Source: Pandoraea capi (lineage in GTDB: Bacteria; Pseudomonadota; Gammaproteobacteria; Burkholderiales; Burkholderiaceae). From it: a stretch of 64,000 nucleotides of DNA. Positions 56,047 to 64,000 of the stretch are shown here, one piece after another; the stretch's first letter is position 1; each line of letters opens with the position of its first letter. The stretch spans positions 1-64,000 of the forward strand of contig NZ_CABPRV010000008.1 of the NCBI RefSeq assembly GCF_902459735.1, written 5' to 3'. Position numbers and translations under genes: made by a program. The notes under the pieces were generated by a model. It made no database searches, was not told where the DNA came from, and saw only the letters and a program-made list of their open reading frames with translations.

Positions 56047-56151
56047 ATGAGCCTCCTCCTCAACCTCGTCGACAGCCTCTTCTACAACGACACCTGCATC
56101 GAGACCGGCATGCAGTGCGCCATCCACGTCGGTCACGTCTTCGGCTACTGA
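56047..56151 (+). CDS. Microprotein 2 of 4 (34 residues)
   Basis: ATG 56047 has GGAG nine bases upstream. The product begins MSLLLNLVDSLFY, has two Cys (residues 17 and 24) six residues apart, and ends HVGHVFGY. The Cys pair could form a disulfide or bind metal. Unknown function. Confidence 0.68.
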   Translation: MSLLLNLVDSLFYNDTCIETGMQCAIHVGHVFGY

Positions 56152-56185
56152 GCCGGACATTGCGCACACGCAAGGAGAACAAGCC

Positions 56186-56260
56186 ATGATCGACCACCTG
56201 GAATCGCTGGCACGTATTGCGCTCAACATTGCCCTGGAAGTGCTGCCGCGCTTTGCCTGA
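56186..56260 (+). CDS. Microprotein 3 of 4 (24 residues, amphipathic helix)
   Basis: ATG 56186 has AAGGAG eight bases upstream. The product begins MIDHLESLARIALN and ends LPRFA. Charged residues fall on one helical face, as in membrane-surface peptides. Unknown function. Confidence 0.7.
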   Translation: MIDHLESLARIALNIALEVLPRFA

Positions 56261-56305
56261 ACTGAAGCCCCCACGCCCGCCCCTACCAACACAAGGAGAT
56301 TCCCC

Positions 56306-56380
56306 ATGGTTCGCGCGCTCGCTTACGGCATTTCCGAGCTTTATCACCAGTTCGGTCATCTGCTGCCCTTTCAGTGCTGA
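56306..56380 (+). CDS. Microprotein 4 of 4 (24 residues)
   Basis: ATG 56306 has AAGGAG seven bases upstream. The product begins MVRALAYGISELYHQF and ends PFQC, with a C-terminal Cys that could be modified. A strong terminator follows 25 bases later, closing the array as one unit. Confidence 0.7.
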   Translation: MVRALAYGISELYHQFGHLLPFQC

Positions 56381-56404
56381 ACGACACATGCCGACACATC
56401 CCCG

Positions 56405-56431
56405 AAAAGGACCGCCCAGCGGTCCTTTTCT
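56405..56431 (+). terminator. Rho-independent terminator after the microprotein array
   Basis: Stem AAAAGGACCGC / GCGGTCCTTTT (11 bp) with loop CCA and a T-rich 3' side. It separates the array from the downstream two-component genes. Confidence 0.92.
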
Positions 56432-56525
56432 CTATGACGTGTCGATGTTATTGACCGAAATTCGTCGTCCGGTGATTTTTTTAGTACGATTTCGGCATTC
56501 CATTAAAAAAACCGGGGCCAGCGGG

Positions 56526-57128
56526 ATGTCATCTCCCACCAAAGTCTTTTGCATTGAGGACGACCACGATTCGGCAGACCTGATTCGCGAGGATCTGACG
56601 GATCGGGGCTATGTCGTGAAAGTGGCGCACGATTTCTCGGCGGCATTGGCTACGCTTGCGGCATTCATGCCGGACATCATCGTGTGCGACGTGAACGTGC
56701 CGGGCATGACTGGCTTCGAGTTTCTGGAAAGCGCCCGGGGCATCATTCAGGGTGAGCGCAAGATTCCCTTCATCTTCCTGACGGGCAATGCCGACAAGGA
56801 ATCCATCATGCGCGGGCACAGTACCGGCGCCGACGAGTACATGCTCAAGCCGGTGGATTTCGACGTGCTCGACACGGTGATCCGCAAATACACCGAGCAT
56901 GAGGAGGCCCCGGAGGGCACGCCGCTGCCGTTCGGTCTTACCCGGCGAGAAGTGGAAGTGCTGCAATGGTCGGCCAAGGGCAAGACGTCGGCCGAGATCG
57001 CGATGATTCTCGAACTGGGGAAACGCACGGTCGACTTCCATATCGATAACGCCCGCGAAAAGCTGAACGTCGCCACGCGCACGGAAGCCGTGGTTCGCGC
57101 CGCCCTGCTCAACATCATTCAGCTCTGA
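56526..57128 (+). CDS. LuxR/NarL-type response regulator
   Basis: The 200-residue product has a receiver domain (about 1-125) with acidic pocket EDD at 11-13, phospho-acceptor Asp55 in VCDVNVPG, FLTGNADK and the conserved Lys in YMLKPVD. The C-terminal LuxR HTH (about 138-200) shows LTRREVEVLQWSAKGKTSAEIA, KRTVDFHIDNAREKL. ATG 56526 is chosen as the start of the receiver fold. The kinase gene follows after 36 bases. Confidence 0.93.
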   Translation: MSSPTKVFCIEDDHDSADLIREDLTDRGYVVKVAHDFSAALATLAAFMPDIIVCDVNVPGMTGFEFLESARGIIQGERKIPFIFLTGNADKESIMRGHSTGADEYMLKPVDFDVLDTVIRKYTEHEEAPEGTPLPFGLTRREVEVLQWSAKGKTSAEIAMILELGKRTVDFHIDNAREKLNVATRTEAVVRAALLNIIQL

Positions 57129-57164
57129 GCGCGTTATCGCGCCGGGCCTTCTCCCCTTCTACGC

Positions 57165-58760
57165 ATGTCAAAAGCGTCTTCCTCATCTTCATCGACCGGT
57201 CAATCGCTTCCCATCCGGGGGCGGATGTATCTCCTGCTCGCGGCATGCCTCGTGGCGATGATCGCCGTGGGCATCGCGGTGCACTATCAGGTCGATTCCG
57301 CGCAGCAACGTGCCATTGCGGCCGAGCGCGCACAGATCGAGAACCTCAGCGTTCTCGAAGAACTCAACGATTACATTTCCGACTTCCGCACGGTCGAGTC
57401 GGAGGCCTTGGCGCCCATGTCGCCCAAGGCGCTGGCGGATATCCGCACGGCGGCAGGCGAGTTCGACGACAAGATCAAGGCTGCGTCCGAGCGTTATCAA
57501 AAGGTGCTGGTGCACGACGAATTCCGTCTCGCCTTCTCGAAGTTCCAGTCGCAATGGGCGCAGTACCGCCGGACGTCGAATCAGGTGTTCCAGTTGGCGC
57601 AAGGCGGCAAGCTGAATGACGCGGCCCGGCTGTATCGCGGGGAATCGAGCGCCAAGTACACGCAGGCGAACAGCACTTTCGGGGCGTTGGTGTTTCGCAG
57701 CACCGAGTCGCTGATCCGGGATGTCGAGGCGAAGAACACCGACGCCCGCAAGCATCTGCTGAAGATCGATGGACTGATCGTCGCGATGATCGTCGTGACG
57801 CTGCTGTGCCTGATCTATGTGGATGCGGTGATTCTGCGGCCGCTCACGCATCTGATCCGGATGGCGGGGAACGCGGTGGCGGGCAAGGACAAGCTGCGGC
57901 TGCCGTGGCTGTCGCGCGGCGACGAAATCGGGGCGCTGTCTCGCACGTTGTCGAAGATTCAGGACAGTACGGCGTCGTTGGTGCGCAATCAGAAGCTTGC
58001 GACGGCGAAGAACACGATCTTGCAGCGCGCGCTGGCGAATGAGGAGCGGCTGAACAACTTCCAGAAGACGTTCCGCTCGATGGCGACGCACGAATTCCGC
58101 ACGCTGCTGAGTGTGATCGACGGTCATGCGCAGCGGCTGCTCAGCCCGCGCAATGAGGAGACGGATTCCCGTCCGCGTTACACGAAGATTCGCGAGGCGG
58201 TGGCCAAGCTGAACAATCTCATTCAGAACTGGCTGGACGCAGCGCAGAGTGCATCGCTGGACGACCCGAAGTTTGGCAAGCGCGCCGAACTCTCGCTCGT
58301 GGCCTTGCTGGAGGACGTGCGAGGCGTGGGCGCCGACATGTTCCCGAATGCGACGATCACGGTGCAGGCCCCGCAGGGGATGGACAGCCAGATGATCGGC
58401 GACAGCAATGTGCTGTTCCACGCGTTCATCAATCTGGTGAGCAACGCGACGAAGTACACGATGGCGCAGCCTGCCATCGACATGAGCGTGTCGGATAAGG
58501 GCGAAGCGTTCGAGGTCGTGCTGCGAGACAACGGCACGGGTATCCCGGAGGAAGAACTCAAGGAGATCTTCCAGATGTCGTTCCGCTCACGCAGTAACGC
58601 CGTGCTGGAAGACGGCTCCGGCGTAGGACTGGCCGTGGTGTACGCCGCCATCGAATTCCATAAAGGGACGATCGACGTCACCAGTCAGGTTGGTGTCGGG
58701 ACGACGTTTACGATTACGTTGCCGAAGCAGCCCGTGGTTGAGGAGGCGGTGGCGGGTTGA
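57165..58760 (+). CDS. Membrane sensor histidine kinase
   Basis: The 531-residue kinase has a first helix (about 20-41), a periplasmic four-helix-type sensor (about 42-200), a second helix (about 203-225), HAMP (about 226-280), HisKA with phospho-acceptor His309 in THEFRTLLSV, and HATPase (VSNATKYTMA, LRDNGTGIPEEE, DGSGVGLAVVYAAIE, GVGTTFTITLP). It pairs with the regulator just upstream. The sensed signal is unknown; the adjacent microproteins are possible ligands or targets. Confidence 0.94.
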   Translation: MSKASSSSSSTGQSLPIRGRMYLLLAACLVAMIAVGIAVHYQVDSAQQRAIAAERAQIENLSVLEELNDYISDFRTVESEALAPMSPKALADIRTAAGEFDDKIKAASERYQKVLVHDEFRLAFSKFQSQWAQYRRTSNQVFQLAQGGKLNDAARLYRGESSAKYTQANSTFGALVFRSTESLIRDVEAKNTDARKHLLKIDGLIVAMIVVTLLCLIYVDAVILRPLTHLIRMAGNAVAGKDKLRLPWLSRGDEIGALSRTLSKIQDSTASLVRNQKLATAKNTILQRALANEERLNNFQKTFRSMATHEFRTLLSVIDGHAQRLLSPRNEETDSRPRYTKIREAVAKLNNLIQNWLDAAQSASLDDPKFGKRAELSLVALLEDVRGVGADMFPNATITVQAPQGMDSQMIGDSNVLFHAFINLVSNATKYTMAQPAIDMSVSDKGEAFEVVLRDNGTGIPEEELKEIFQMSFRSRSNAVLEDGSGVGLAVVYAAIEFHKGTIDVTSQVGVGTTFTITLPKQPVVEEAVAG

Positions 58761-58908
58761 GGATTCAGGGTCACGATGACCCGATAAGGATTCATACGAG
58801 GCATTGCTCGCGAGCTTCGGGGGGGACTCAGCCTGTCCCCAATAGCAAGGCATCCAGGTTTTTTATACAAGCAGCCTAACGCTGCGCATCTGCGCTTCGG
58901 AACACTCC

Positions 58909-60546
58909 ATGCACGAAATCATTTGTCCTCATTGCAAAAAGGCGTTCAAGATCGACGAAGCTGGCTACGCCGATATTCAAAAGCAGGTCCGCGACAGCGA
59001 GTTCGATAAGCAGCGCGAAGAACTGGAGAAGCAGTTGCACGAGCGGCTGCGGCTGGCCGAGCAGGAAAAGCAGAATGCCGTCGCGCTGGAACGAGCCAGG
59101 CTGGCCGGTGAAATGACGAGCAACGCCGCCAACAAGGATGCCGAAATCCAGGACCTCAAGAACCAGTTGGAAGCGGCCGCCATGGCCAGCCGGCTGGCTG
59201 TGACCGAGGCCCTGAGCGGACTCGAAAAGGAACGTGATGGGCTGCTCCACCAGTTGATGCAAGCGCAAAGCGAGCAGCAAAGCGCCGAACAGCTGGCAGC
59301 GGCGCGGTTGCAGGTCGAGCTGGAGAAAACCGCTGCGGCCAAGGATGTCGAAATCCAGAGACTCAAGGCTCAATTGGACGGCGAAGTCATGGCACGCCAA
59401 CTGGCCGTGACCAAAGCCGTCAACGATGTACAAAAGCAGCGTGACGAACTTGCGCAGCAGTTGCATCAGGCCCAGGCCGAACAAAAATCTCAGGCCGAGC
59501 TGGCTCAGGCCCGATTGGACACCGAGCTGCAAAAAGCCGTCACCAGCAAAGAACTTGCATTACAAACGTTGAAATCGCAGTTGGATGCGACGTCAGTCAG
59601 CCACCAGTTGGCAATTACCGAGGCCGTGGGCAAAGTTCAGCAAGAGCGGGACGCGCTCAGAAACAATCTGGACCGCGCCGCACTGGAAAAGGAACTGGCT
59701 GAAAAATCGCTCAAGGACAAGTACGAAACCCAGCTCAAGGACCGGGACGAAGCCATTGAGCGTCTGCGCGACATGAAGGCAAAACTCTCGACGAAGATGG
59801 TCGGCGAGACGCTGGAACAGCATTGCGAAATCGAATTCAACCGCATCCGCGCCAGTGCTTTTCCGCGTGCCTATTTCGAGAAAGACAACGACGCCAGCGG
59901 CGGCAGCAAAGGCGACTTCATCTTCCGCGAGAGCGACGACGCGCAAACGGAAATCGTCTCTATCATGTTCGAGATGAAAAACGAGAACGACCAGACGGCT
60001 ACGAAGAAAAGGAACGAAGACTTCTTCAAAGAGCTGGACAAGGACCGTTCGGAGAAAGGCTGTGAATACGCGGTGCTGGTTTCGCTGCTGGAGCCTGATA
60101 GCGAGCTTTATAACAGCGGGATCGTCGATGTCTCGCACCGCTACCCAAAGATGTACGTGGTGCGGCCGCAGTTCTTCATCCCGATGATTACGCTGCTGCG
60201 CAACGCGGCCATGAACTCACTACGCTACAAGTCCGAGCTGGCCCTCGTGAAAGCGCAGAATCTGGACATCACTCGCTTCGAGAGCCAGTTGGACGACTTC
60301 AAGACCTCGTTTGGCCGTAACTGGCGTCTGGCCTCCGACGGTTTCGAAGAAGCCGTCAAGCGCATCGACGAAGCCATCAAGGATCTGGAAAAGACCAAGG
60401 ATGCGCTTTACAAGTCGGCCAATAACCTGCGGCTGGCGAACGACAAAGCCGAAGACCTCACCGTCAAGAAACTGACACGCGGGAACCCGACTATGGCGGC
60501 GAAGTTTGCGGAACTGAAGGGTGAAGATCCTACTGAGTCGAATTGA
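58909..60546 (+). CDS. DUF2130 protein: coiled coil plus nuclease-like domain
   Basis: The 545-residue product starts with a zinc-ribbon-like CPHCKKAF, then a long coiled coil (about 20-290) built from near-repeats of 69 residues beginning at 79, 148 and 217 ([30 protein letters not shown]). The C-terminal domain (about 295-490) has GDFIFRE and MFEMKNEN, the PD-(D/E)xK-like DUF2130 core. The function is not established, but the fold suggests nucleic-acid cleavage. Codon use appears less GC-rich than the neighbours, hinting at transfer. The start is ATG 58909. Confidence 0.85.
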   Translation: MHEIICPHCKKAFKIDEAGYADIQKQVRDSEFDKQREELEKQLHERLRLAEQEKQNAVALERARLAGEMTSNAANKDAEIQDLKNQLEAAAMASRLAVTEALSGLEKERDGLLHQLMQAQSEQQSAEQLAAARLQVELEKTAAAKDVEIQRLKAQLDGEVMARQLAVTKAVNDVQKQRDELAQQLHQAQAEQKSQAELAQARLDTELQKAVTSKELALQTLKSQLDATSVSHQLAITEAVGKVQQERDALRNNLDRAALEKELAEKSLKDKYETQLKDRDEAIERLRDMKAKLSTKMVGETLEQHCEIEFNRIRASAFPRAYFEKDNDASGGSKGDFIFRESDDAQTEIVSIMFEMKNENDQTATKKRNEDFFKELDKDRSEKGCEYAVLVSLLEPDSELYNSGIVDVSHRYPKMYVVRPQFFIPMITLLRNAAMNSLRYKSELALVKAQNLDITRFESQLDDFKTSFGRNWRLASDGFEEAVKRIDEAIKDLEKTKDALYKSANNLRLANDKAEDLTVKKLTRGNPTMAAKFAELKGEDPTESN

Positions 60547-60850
60547 TATGGCGTCAAAAGCGGGAAGCGCTCCAATTGCGGCAACTTGGGCGCAGGGCTT
60601 TGAATGACGGCATTCAACTTGAAACAGCCTTAGCGGGGATACTTTAAAGGACTGTTTCCGGGAGAACCTACGCTCGCTAAAGGATAAAGTCAGCGCTAGT
60701 GAAGATAGGATCGTGAACGAATGAAATTCATCGCTTATCACCTACTTGCCGGGGGCCATCAAATGGGAGCAGCTTGGTCCCATGGGGAGCACATATGCCG
60801 AGGACGGGATAACGATTATTCTCCCCATTTTCCATCGAGCGACTGCGACC
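60547..60850. other. Noncoding gap downstream of the DUF2130 gene
   Basis: No gene or RNA was recognised. The composition is mixed and AT-richer at first; a small open frame from 60721 runs antisense to the end of the next gene and is probably a shadow. Confidence 0.35.
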
Positions 60851-62638
60851 TCACCCCACCAACACCCCACTCGCCACCGCTGCACGAGCTGCAGCCGCTG
60901 CCAGACGTTGCGGATCGCCGCCATGCACGCGCATGAGCACATCACCGACCTTCACCCGCTGCCCAACAGCGCAAAGCAGATCCACACCCGCCCCCAGATC
61001 CTCGGGCGCACCGGCGTCGCGGGCGATGCCGGAAATCTCCCAGCCGTCGATAGCCGCGACGACACCGTCTGACGTTGCCACGACGTTCACGAATTCCGTG
61101 GAAGGCGTCGCATAAGGTTTTCGTCCCTGTGATTCAACGATACGTTCGAACGCGCGACGCGCCGAGCCATCCGTCAGCAATGCTTCCGCGATAACCCGCG
61201 CCTTGACGACATCGCCGCCAAGCGCCGGATCCCACGACAAAATCCGTGACGCGAACGTCAGCGCTTTCGCCTGCAGATCGGCCGGCGCAGCAGCGTCATT
61301 GTCCAGAACCTGCAACACATCGCGCAGTTCCAGCGCCGGGCCGATGCCTCGACCGATCGGCGCACGGCCGTCGGTGGCGAATGCCTGCACGGTCATGCCC
61401 AACGCTGCCCCGACCCGCTCGAACAGCGCGCCAAGTTCGCGCGCCTGCGCTTCGTCCGCCATCTTGGCCTGCGGCCCCCACGGCAGATCCACCACCACGT
61501 GCGTGGCACCGGCACAGAACTTCTTGGAAAGTATCGATGCGACAGACCATCTGCGCGTATCCAGCCGGAGCGGTCGAACCATCGCGTTGGTCACGTCGTC
61601 GACGCGAGAGTGATTGAGACGACCGTTCCAGACGATGCAGCCCCCGGCCTGCGCCACCGCTGCACGCATTTCGGTCGCGTCGAGATCGACGCGTGTCGCC
61701 GCCTCCATCGCGTCGGCCGTTCCCGCCGCCGACGTAATCGCACGCGACGACGTCTTCGGCATGCACAACCCGTAAGCCACGACCAGCGGCACCACGATCA
61801 GCGTGATACGACTGCCCGGCACACCGCCCATTGAATGCTTGTCGACGACGATCGGACGTCCCCAATCGATACGCGGCATCCATCGCGTGCGGGCACGCGT
61901 CAGCGCAACGATCTCGTTGTCGTCCAGCCCTTCGATCAACAGCCGTAGTAGCGCCTCGCCCTCTTCCGGCGCATAACGCTCGTGCATCAGGTCGTCGAGG
62001 AGTAACGTCCACGACGCCTCGTCAAGCGTTGCACCGGCACGCTTGGCTTCCGCCAACCCCAGACTCTCGGGGGGCGCCGCACACGTCTCCAACGCTTCGA
62101 CGAAACGCGCGATGCCGATGTCACTGGTGCTGTCGTTCGACACGCGCACGAGCGGCACTTCCGTCGGATAGGCCGTGACGGTGCGAGCCAGTCGCGCGAC
62201 GATCTGTTCAGGCGTCTCGCGCCCGCGCCCGGCGATGCGCATAGCAAGCACCTCGGCAGGTGCACTGACCTCGATGACAATCAGACGCGGCACCCGGCCA
62301 ATGAGCTTGGGCAGAATCGCCCGGGACCCATTGGCCACCACGTGACGGCCCTGCGCAAGATCGTCACGCAGCGTGGCATCGAGCCCGTAGTGCAGCCCAT
62401 GTGCCTGCCACGTGACGAGAAACGCGCCCTGCGCATCTCGGGCGGCGAACTCGGCTTCGGTCACGCCGATGTGCGCCTCACCCGGGGCGTCGCCCGGACG
62501 GGTAATCGTACGTGTCGCGAACACGTACCGGCCACTGTCGGCGAAGCGCGCCTGCGCCCCGTCGATCAGCGTGTCCTTGCCGGCCCCACTGGGGCCGACC
62601 ACGAAGAAGAAAATCCCGGGGCGCGTCATGGTCGGCAT
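60851..62638 (-). CDS. Ribose 1,5-bisphosphokinase (PhnN-like) fused to an AMP phosphorylase-like enzyme
   Basis: The 595-residue fusion has an N-terminal half (about 1-185) that is a P-loop kinase: GPSGAGKDT (15-23), [14 protein letters not shown] and [13 protein letters not shown] match PhnN, which makes PRPP from ribose 1,5-bisphosphate. The C-terminal half (about 200-595) is a thymidine/AMP phosphorylase: [10 protein letters not shown] (266-275), [18 protein letters not shown] and [10 protein letters not shown]. Archaeal AMP phosphorylases release ribose 1,5-bisphosphate from NMP, the substrate of PhnN. The fusion would therefore convert NMP plus Pi and ATP to PRPP and free base (inference). 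It follows nadC by 36 bases on the same strand. Start ATG 62638 or 62629. Confidence 0.85.
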   Translation of the reverse strand: MPTMTRPGIFFFVVGPSGAGKDTLIDGAQARFADSGRYVFATRTITRPGDAPGEAHIGVTEAEFAARDAQGAFLVTWQAHGLHYGLDATLRDDLAQGRHVVANGSRAILPKLIGRVPRLIVIEVSAPAEVLAMRIAGRGRETPEQIVARLARTVTAYPTEVPLVRVSNDSTSDIGIARFVEALETCAAPPESLGLAEAKRAGATLDEASWTLLLDDLMHERYAPEEGEALLRLLIEGLDDNEIVALTRARTRWMPRIDWGRPIVVDKHSMGGVPGSRITLIVVPLVVAYGLCMPKTSSRAITSAAGTADAMEAATRVDLDATEMRAAVAQAGGCIVWNGRLNHSRVDDVTNAMVRPLRLDTRRWSVASILSKKFCAGATHVVVDLPWGPQAKMADEAQARELGALFERVGAALGMTVQAFATDGRAPIGRGIGPALELRDVLQVLDNDAAAPADLQAKALTFASRILSWDPALGGDVVKARVIAEALLTDGSARRAFERIVESQGRKPYATPSTEFVNVVATSDGVVAAIDGWEISGIARDAGAPEDLGAGVDLLCAVGQRVKVGDVLMRVHGGDPQRLAAAAARAAVASGVLVG

Positions 62639-62674
62639 CGGCGTGTCGAGTGTCGGTAGATGTCGATGCCAGGA

Positions 62675-63508
62675 TCAGGCTTCGTCCAGGCCGATATCGA
62701 CGGCCGGGGCCGACTGCATGATCTTGCTCGTCGAAATGTAGTCGACGCCCGTCTCGGCAATCGGACGAATCGTATCCAGACGAATCCCGCCCGACGCTTC
62801 CACCTTGCACTTGCCATTGATCATGCCAACCGCCGTCTTCATGTCTTCGACCGACATGTTGTCGAGCATGATCACGTCCACGTCGGTCTCAAGCGCTTCG
62901 CTCACCTGATCGAGGCGGTCGCACTCCACTTCCACCTTGGTCAGCATCGGCACGAGTTTGCGCGCACGCGACACTGCGGCCTTGATGCTGCCGGCCACCG
63001 CAATGTGGTTGTCCTTGATCATCACGCCGTTATCCAGCCCCAGGCGATGGTTCAGCCCGCCGCCACAGCTCACGGCGTGCTTTTCCAGCATGCGCAGACC
63101 CGGCGTCGTCTTGCGGCTGTCGAGCAGTCGGGCACGCGTGCCTTCGATGGCGGCGACATAACGCGCCGTCTCATTGGCGATACCGCTCATGCGCTGCACG
63201 ATGTTCAGTGCAGTGCGCTCCGCCGTGAGAATGCTGCGGGCGTTACCCGACACGTGCAGCAGGATCGCACCCTTCGGGGCATGCTCACCGTCACGCACTT
63301 TCACATCGATCTTGAGCGTCGGATCGTAACGCTCGAAAATTCGCGCAGCCACCTGAATACCGGCAACGATCACCGGTTCACGGGCGTTCATGACAAAAGC
63401 ACCAGTCGCAGATTCGTCGATCATGGTCTGCGCCGTGAGGTCGCAATAACCAATGTCTTCGGTGAGCCACAGGTCGATCAGGCGGTCAACAGCAAAACGG
63501 TCGTACAT
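62675..63508 (-). CDS. nadC: Nicotinate-nucleotide pyrophosphorylase (quinolinate phosphoribosyltransferase)
   Basis: The 277-residue type II phosphoribosyltransferase joins quinolinate and PRPP to nicotinate mononucleotide. AERTALNIVQRMSGIA, DSRKTTPGLR (phosphate-binding Arg/Lys), GGGLNHRLGLDNGVMIKDNH and VEASGGI are the family segments. The nadA and nadB genes are not adjacent. A ModD-type relative is possible but the length and motifs fit NadC better. GAGGAA precedes ATG 63508. Upstream gene of the unit with the PhnN-phosphorylase fusion. Confidence 0.9.
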   Translation of the reverse strand: MYDRFAVDRLIDLWLTEDIGYCDLTAQTMIDESATGAFVMNAREPVIVAGIQVAARIFERYDPTLKIDVKVRDGEHAPKGAILLHVSGNARSILTAERTALNIVQRMSGIANETARYVAAIEGTRARLLDSRKTTPGLRMLEKHAVSCGGGLNHRLGLDNGVMIKDNHIAVAGSIKAAVSRARKLVPMLTKVEVECDRLDQVSEALETDVDVIMLDNMSVEDMKTAVGMINGKCKVEASGGIRLDTIRPIAETGVDYISTSKIMQSAPAVDIGLDEA

Positions 63509-63543
63509 GGCGGTTCCTCAGTCAGGACTCGGAAGGGTTATTA

Positions 63544-63560
63544 GTAGCGTACACACTTAA
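63544..63560. promoter_or_regulatory. Operator-like repeat, copy 1
   Basis: GTAGCGTACACACTTAA near the nadC start; a near-copy lies 159 bases away at 63703. The core GTA-N3-TAC is a short dyad. A shared regulator of the divergent nadC and MFS genes is possible. Confidence 0.45.
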
Positions 63561-63702
63561 AATTGCGCCTTCAAGGAAAACAATTCCCCTTATCGGTAGA
63601 GAAAAACCCTATGTCTTTGATAGGCCCTTAATTTACGGCCTTTCCGGCATTGGCGAGAGCGGTAATTGACGACTTCAGGTCATCGGCGGACCTCTTATTT
63701 TT

Positions 63703-63719
63703 GTAGCGCATACACTTTT
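63703..63719. promoter_or_regulatory. Operator-like repeat, copy 2
   Basis: GTAGCGCATACACTTTT, sharing most bases with copy 1. It lies about 10 bases before TATACA (63729-63734), a possible -10 of the following MFS gene, so a bound protein would overlap the -35 region. Confidence 0.45.
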
Positions 63720-63814
63720 TGTTCGTGCTATACATCCGTCAGTGCCGAGCGCACACGCCCGAATTCTCGCCGGGCGGACGATTCACCCATCCCTTACAGT
63801 CATCGGGAATCGCC

Positions 63815-64000
63815 ATGTCTTATATCTCAACGCCAAATGTGGTTGAAGCTGTGGCCACGTCGAGCGCCGACACCGACGCGGTCTACCGCAAGGTCACGGT
63901 GCGTCTCATCACCTTCTTCTGTCTTTGTTATTTCGCGGCGTATCTCGATCGCATCAACGTCGGGCTGGCCAAACTGCAAATGCTCAGTGCATTGCAGTTC
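63815..64000 (+). CDS. MFS transporter, N-terminus only (cut by the window end)
   Basis: The first 62 residues start MSYISTPNVVEAV, then a membrane helix ending FAAYLDRINVGLA, the signature of the anion:cation symporter (ACS) family of MFS carriers for organic acids or aromatic acids. The rest lies outside the window. Confidence 0.8.
   Translation, partial: MSYISTPNVVEAVATSSADTDAVYRKVTVRLITFFCLCYFAAYLDRINVGLAKLQMLSALQF

Noticed and set aside
60721-60936. Small + strand ORF after the DUF2130 gene
   Set aside because: Its second half is antisense to the PhnN-phosphorylase fusion and it shows no ribosome site or family feature.

Overview
The window is high-GC, densely coded bacterial DNA that best fits a beta-proteobacterium of the Burkholderiaceae, probably Pandoraea or a close relative. 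This is inferred from gene content (hopanoid genes with dxs and ispH, PagP, a cyoABCD oxidase, an HU protein with a Lys/Ala tail, an mhpE/mhpF pair) and codon style; no rRNA or tRNA gene was seen to confirm it.

Left part (1-16.7 kb): the 3' end of an IS3-like transposase, an AT-richer stretch, an unrecognised 545-aa protein, a PilZ protein overlapping an IclR regulator, and the aldolase/acetaldehyde dehydrogenase pair of aromatic meta-cleavage. The pair has a clear promoter and a palindrome upstream, followed by a noncoding stretch with three perfect DnaA boxes in degenerate tandem units. Next come PagP, an FHS-family sugar permease, a secreted Ala/Pro-rich protein, the HU-like protein, an orphan amino-acid binding protein, a YqjI/YqjH-like PadR regulator plus ferric reductase, a cupin protein, a small unknown and an SDR enzyme.

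Middle (17-43.7 kb): a lipid-remodelling island. A seven-gene + strand operon encodes a CDP-alcohol phosphotransferase fused to an Fe(II)/2-oxoglutarate oxygenase, an HpnL-like membrane protein, a nucleotidyltransferase, PEP mutase fused to a second nucleotidyltransferase domain, phosphonopyruvate decarboxylase, 2-aminoethylphosphonate transaminase and DXP synthase. It reads as a complete route from phosphoenolpyruvate to a 2-aminoethylphosphonate lipid, possibly hydroxylated. The hopanoid genes follow directly: hpnN (-), hpnM (+), ispH-hpnH-hpnA-hpnB (+), then on the - strand hpnD-hpnE-shc-hpnG, with hpnC (+) divergent from hpnD. Two foreign-looking - strand genes, an unrecognised 366-aa protein and a secreted DUF3472/ricin-lectin protein, sit between hpnB and hpnG.

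Right part (43.9-64 kb): an EamA transporter, a nitronate monooxygenase whose 3' end overlaps a convergent periplasmic protein gene, a LysR regulator abutting the cyoABCD operon, and a large autotransporter with an HExxH metalloprotease-like passenger. Then comes a tandem set of four tiny ORFs (24, 34, 24, 24 codons), each with a strong ribosome binding site and closed by a terminator, followed by a LuxR-type response regulator and a membrane histidine kinase. After these are a DUF2130 coiled-coil protein with an internal 69-residue repeat, a PhnN/AMP-phosphorylase fusion downstream of nadC, and the start of an MFS transporter.

The strongest candidates for undescribed biology are (1) the phosphonolipid operon and its lipid-transferase/oxygenase fusion next to the hopanoid genes, (2) the four-microprotein array beside a two-component system, and (3) the PhnN-AMP phosphorylase fusion, which could turn NMPs into PRPP beside a PRPP-consuming NadC.
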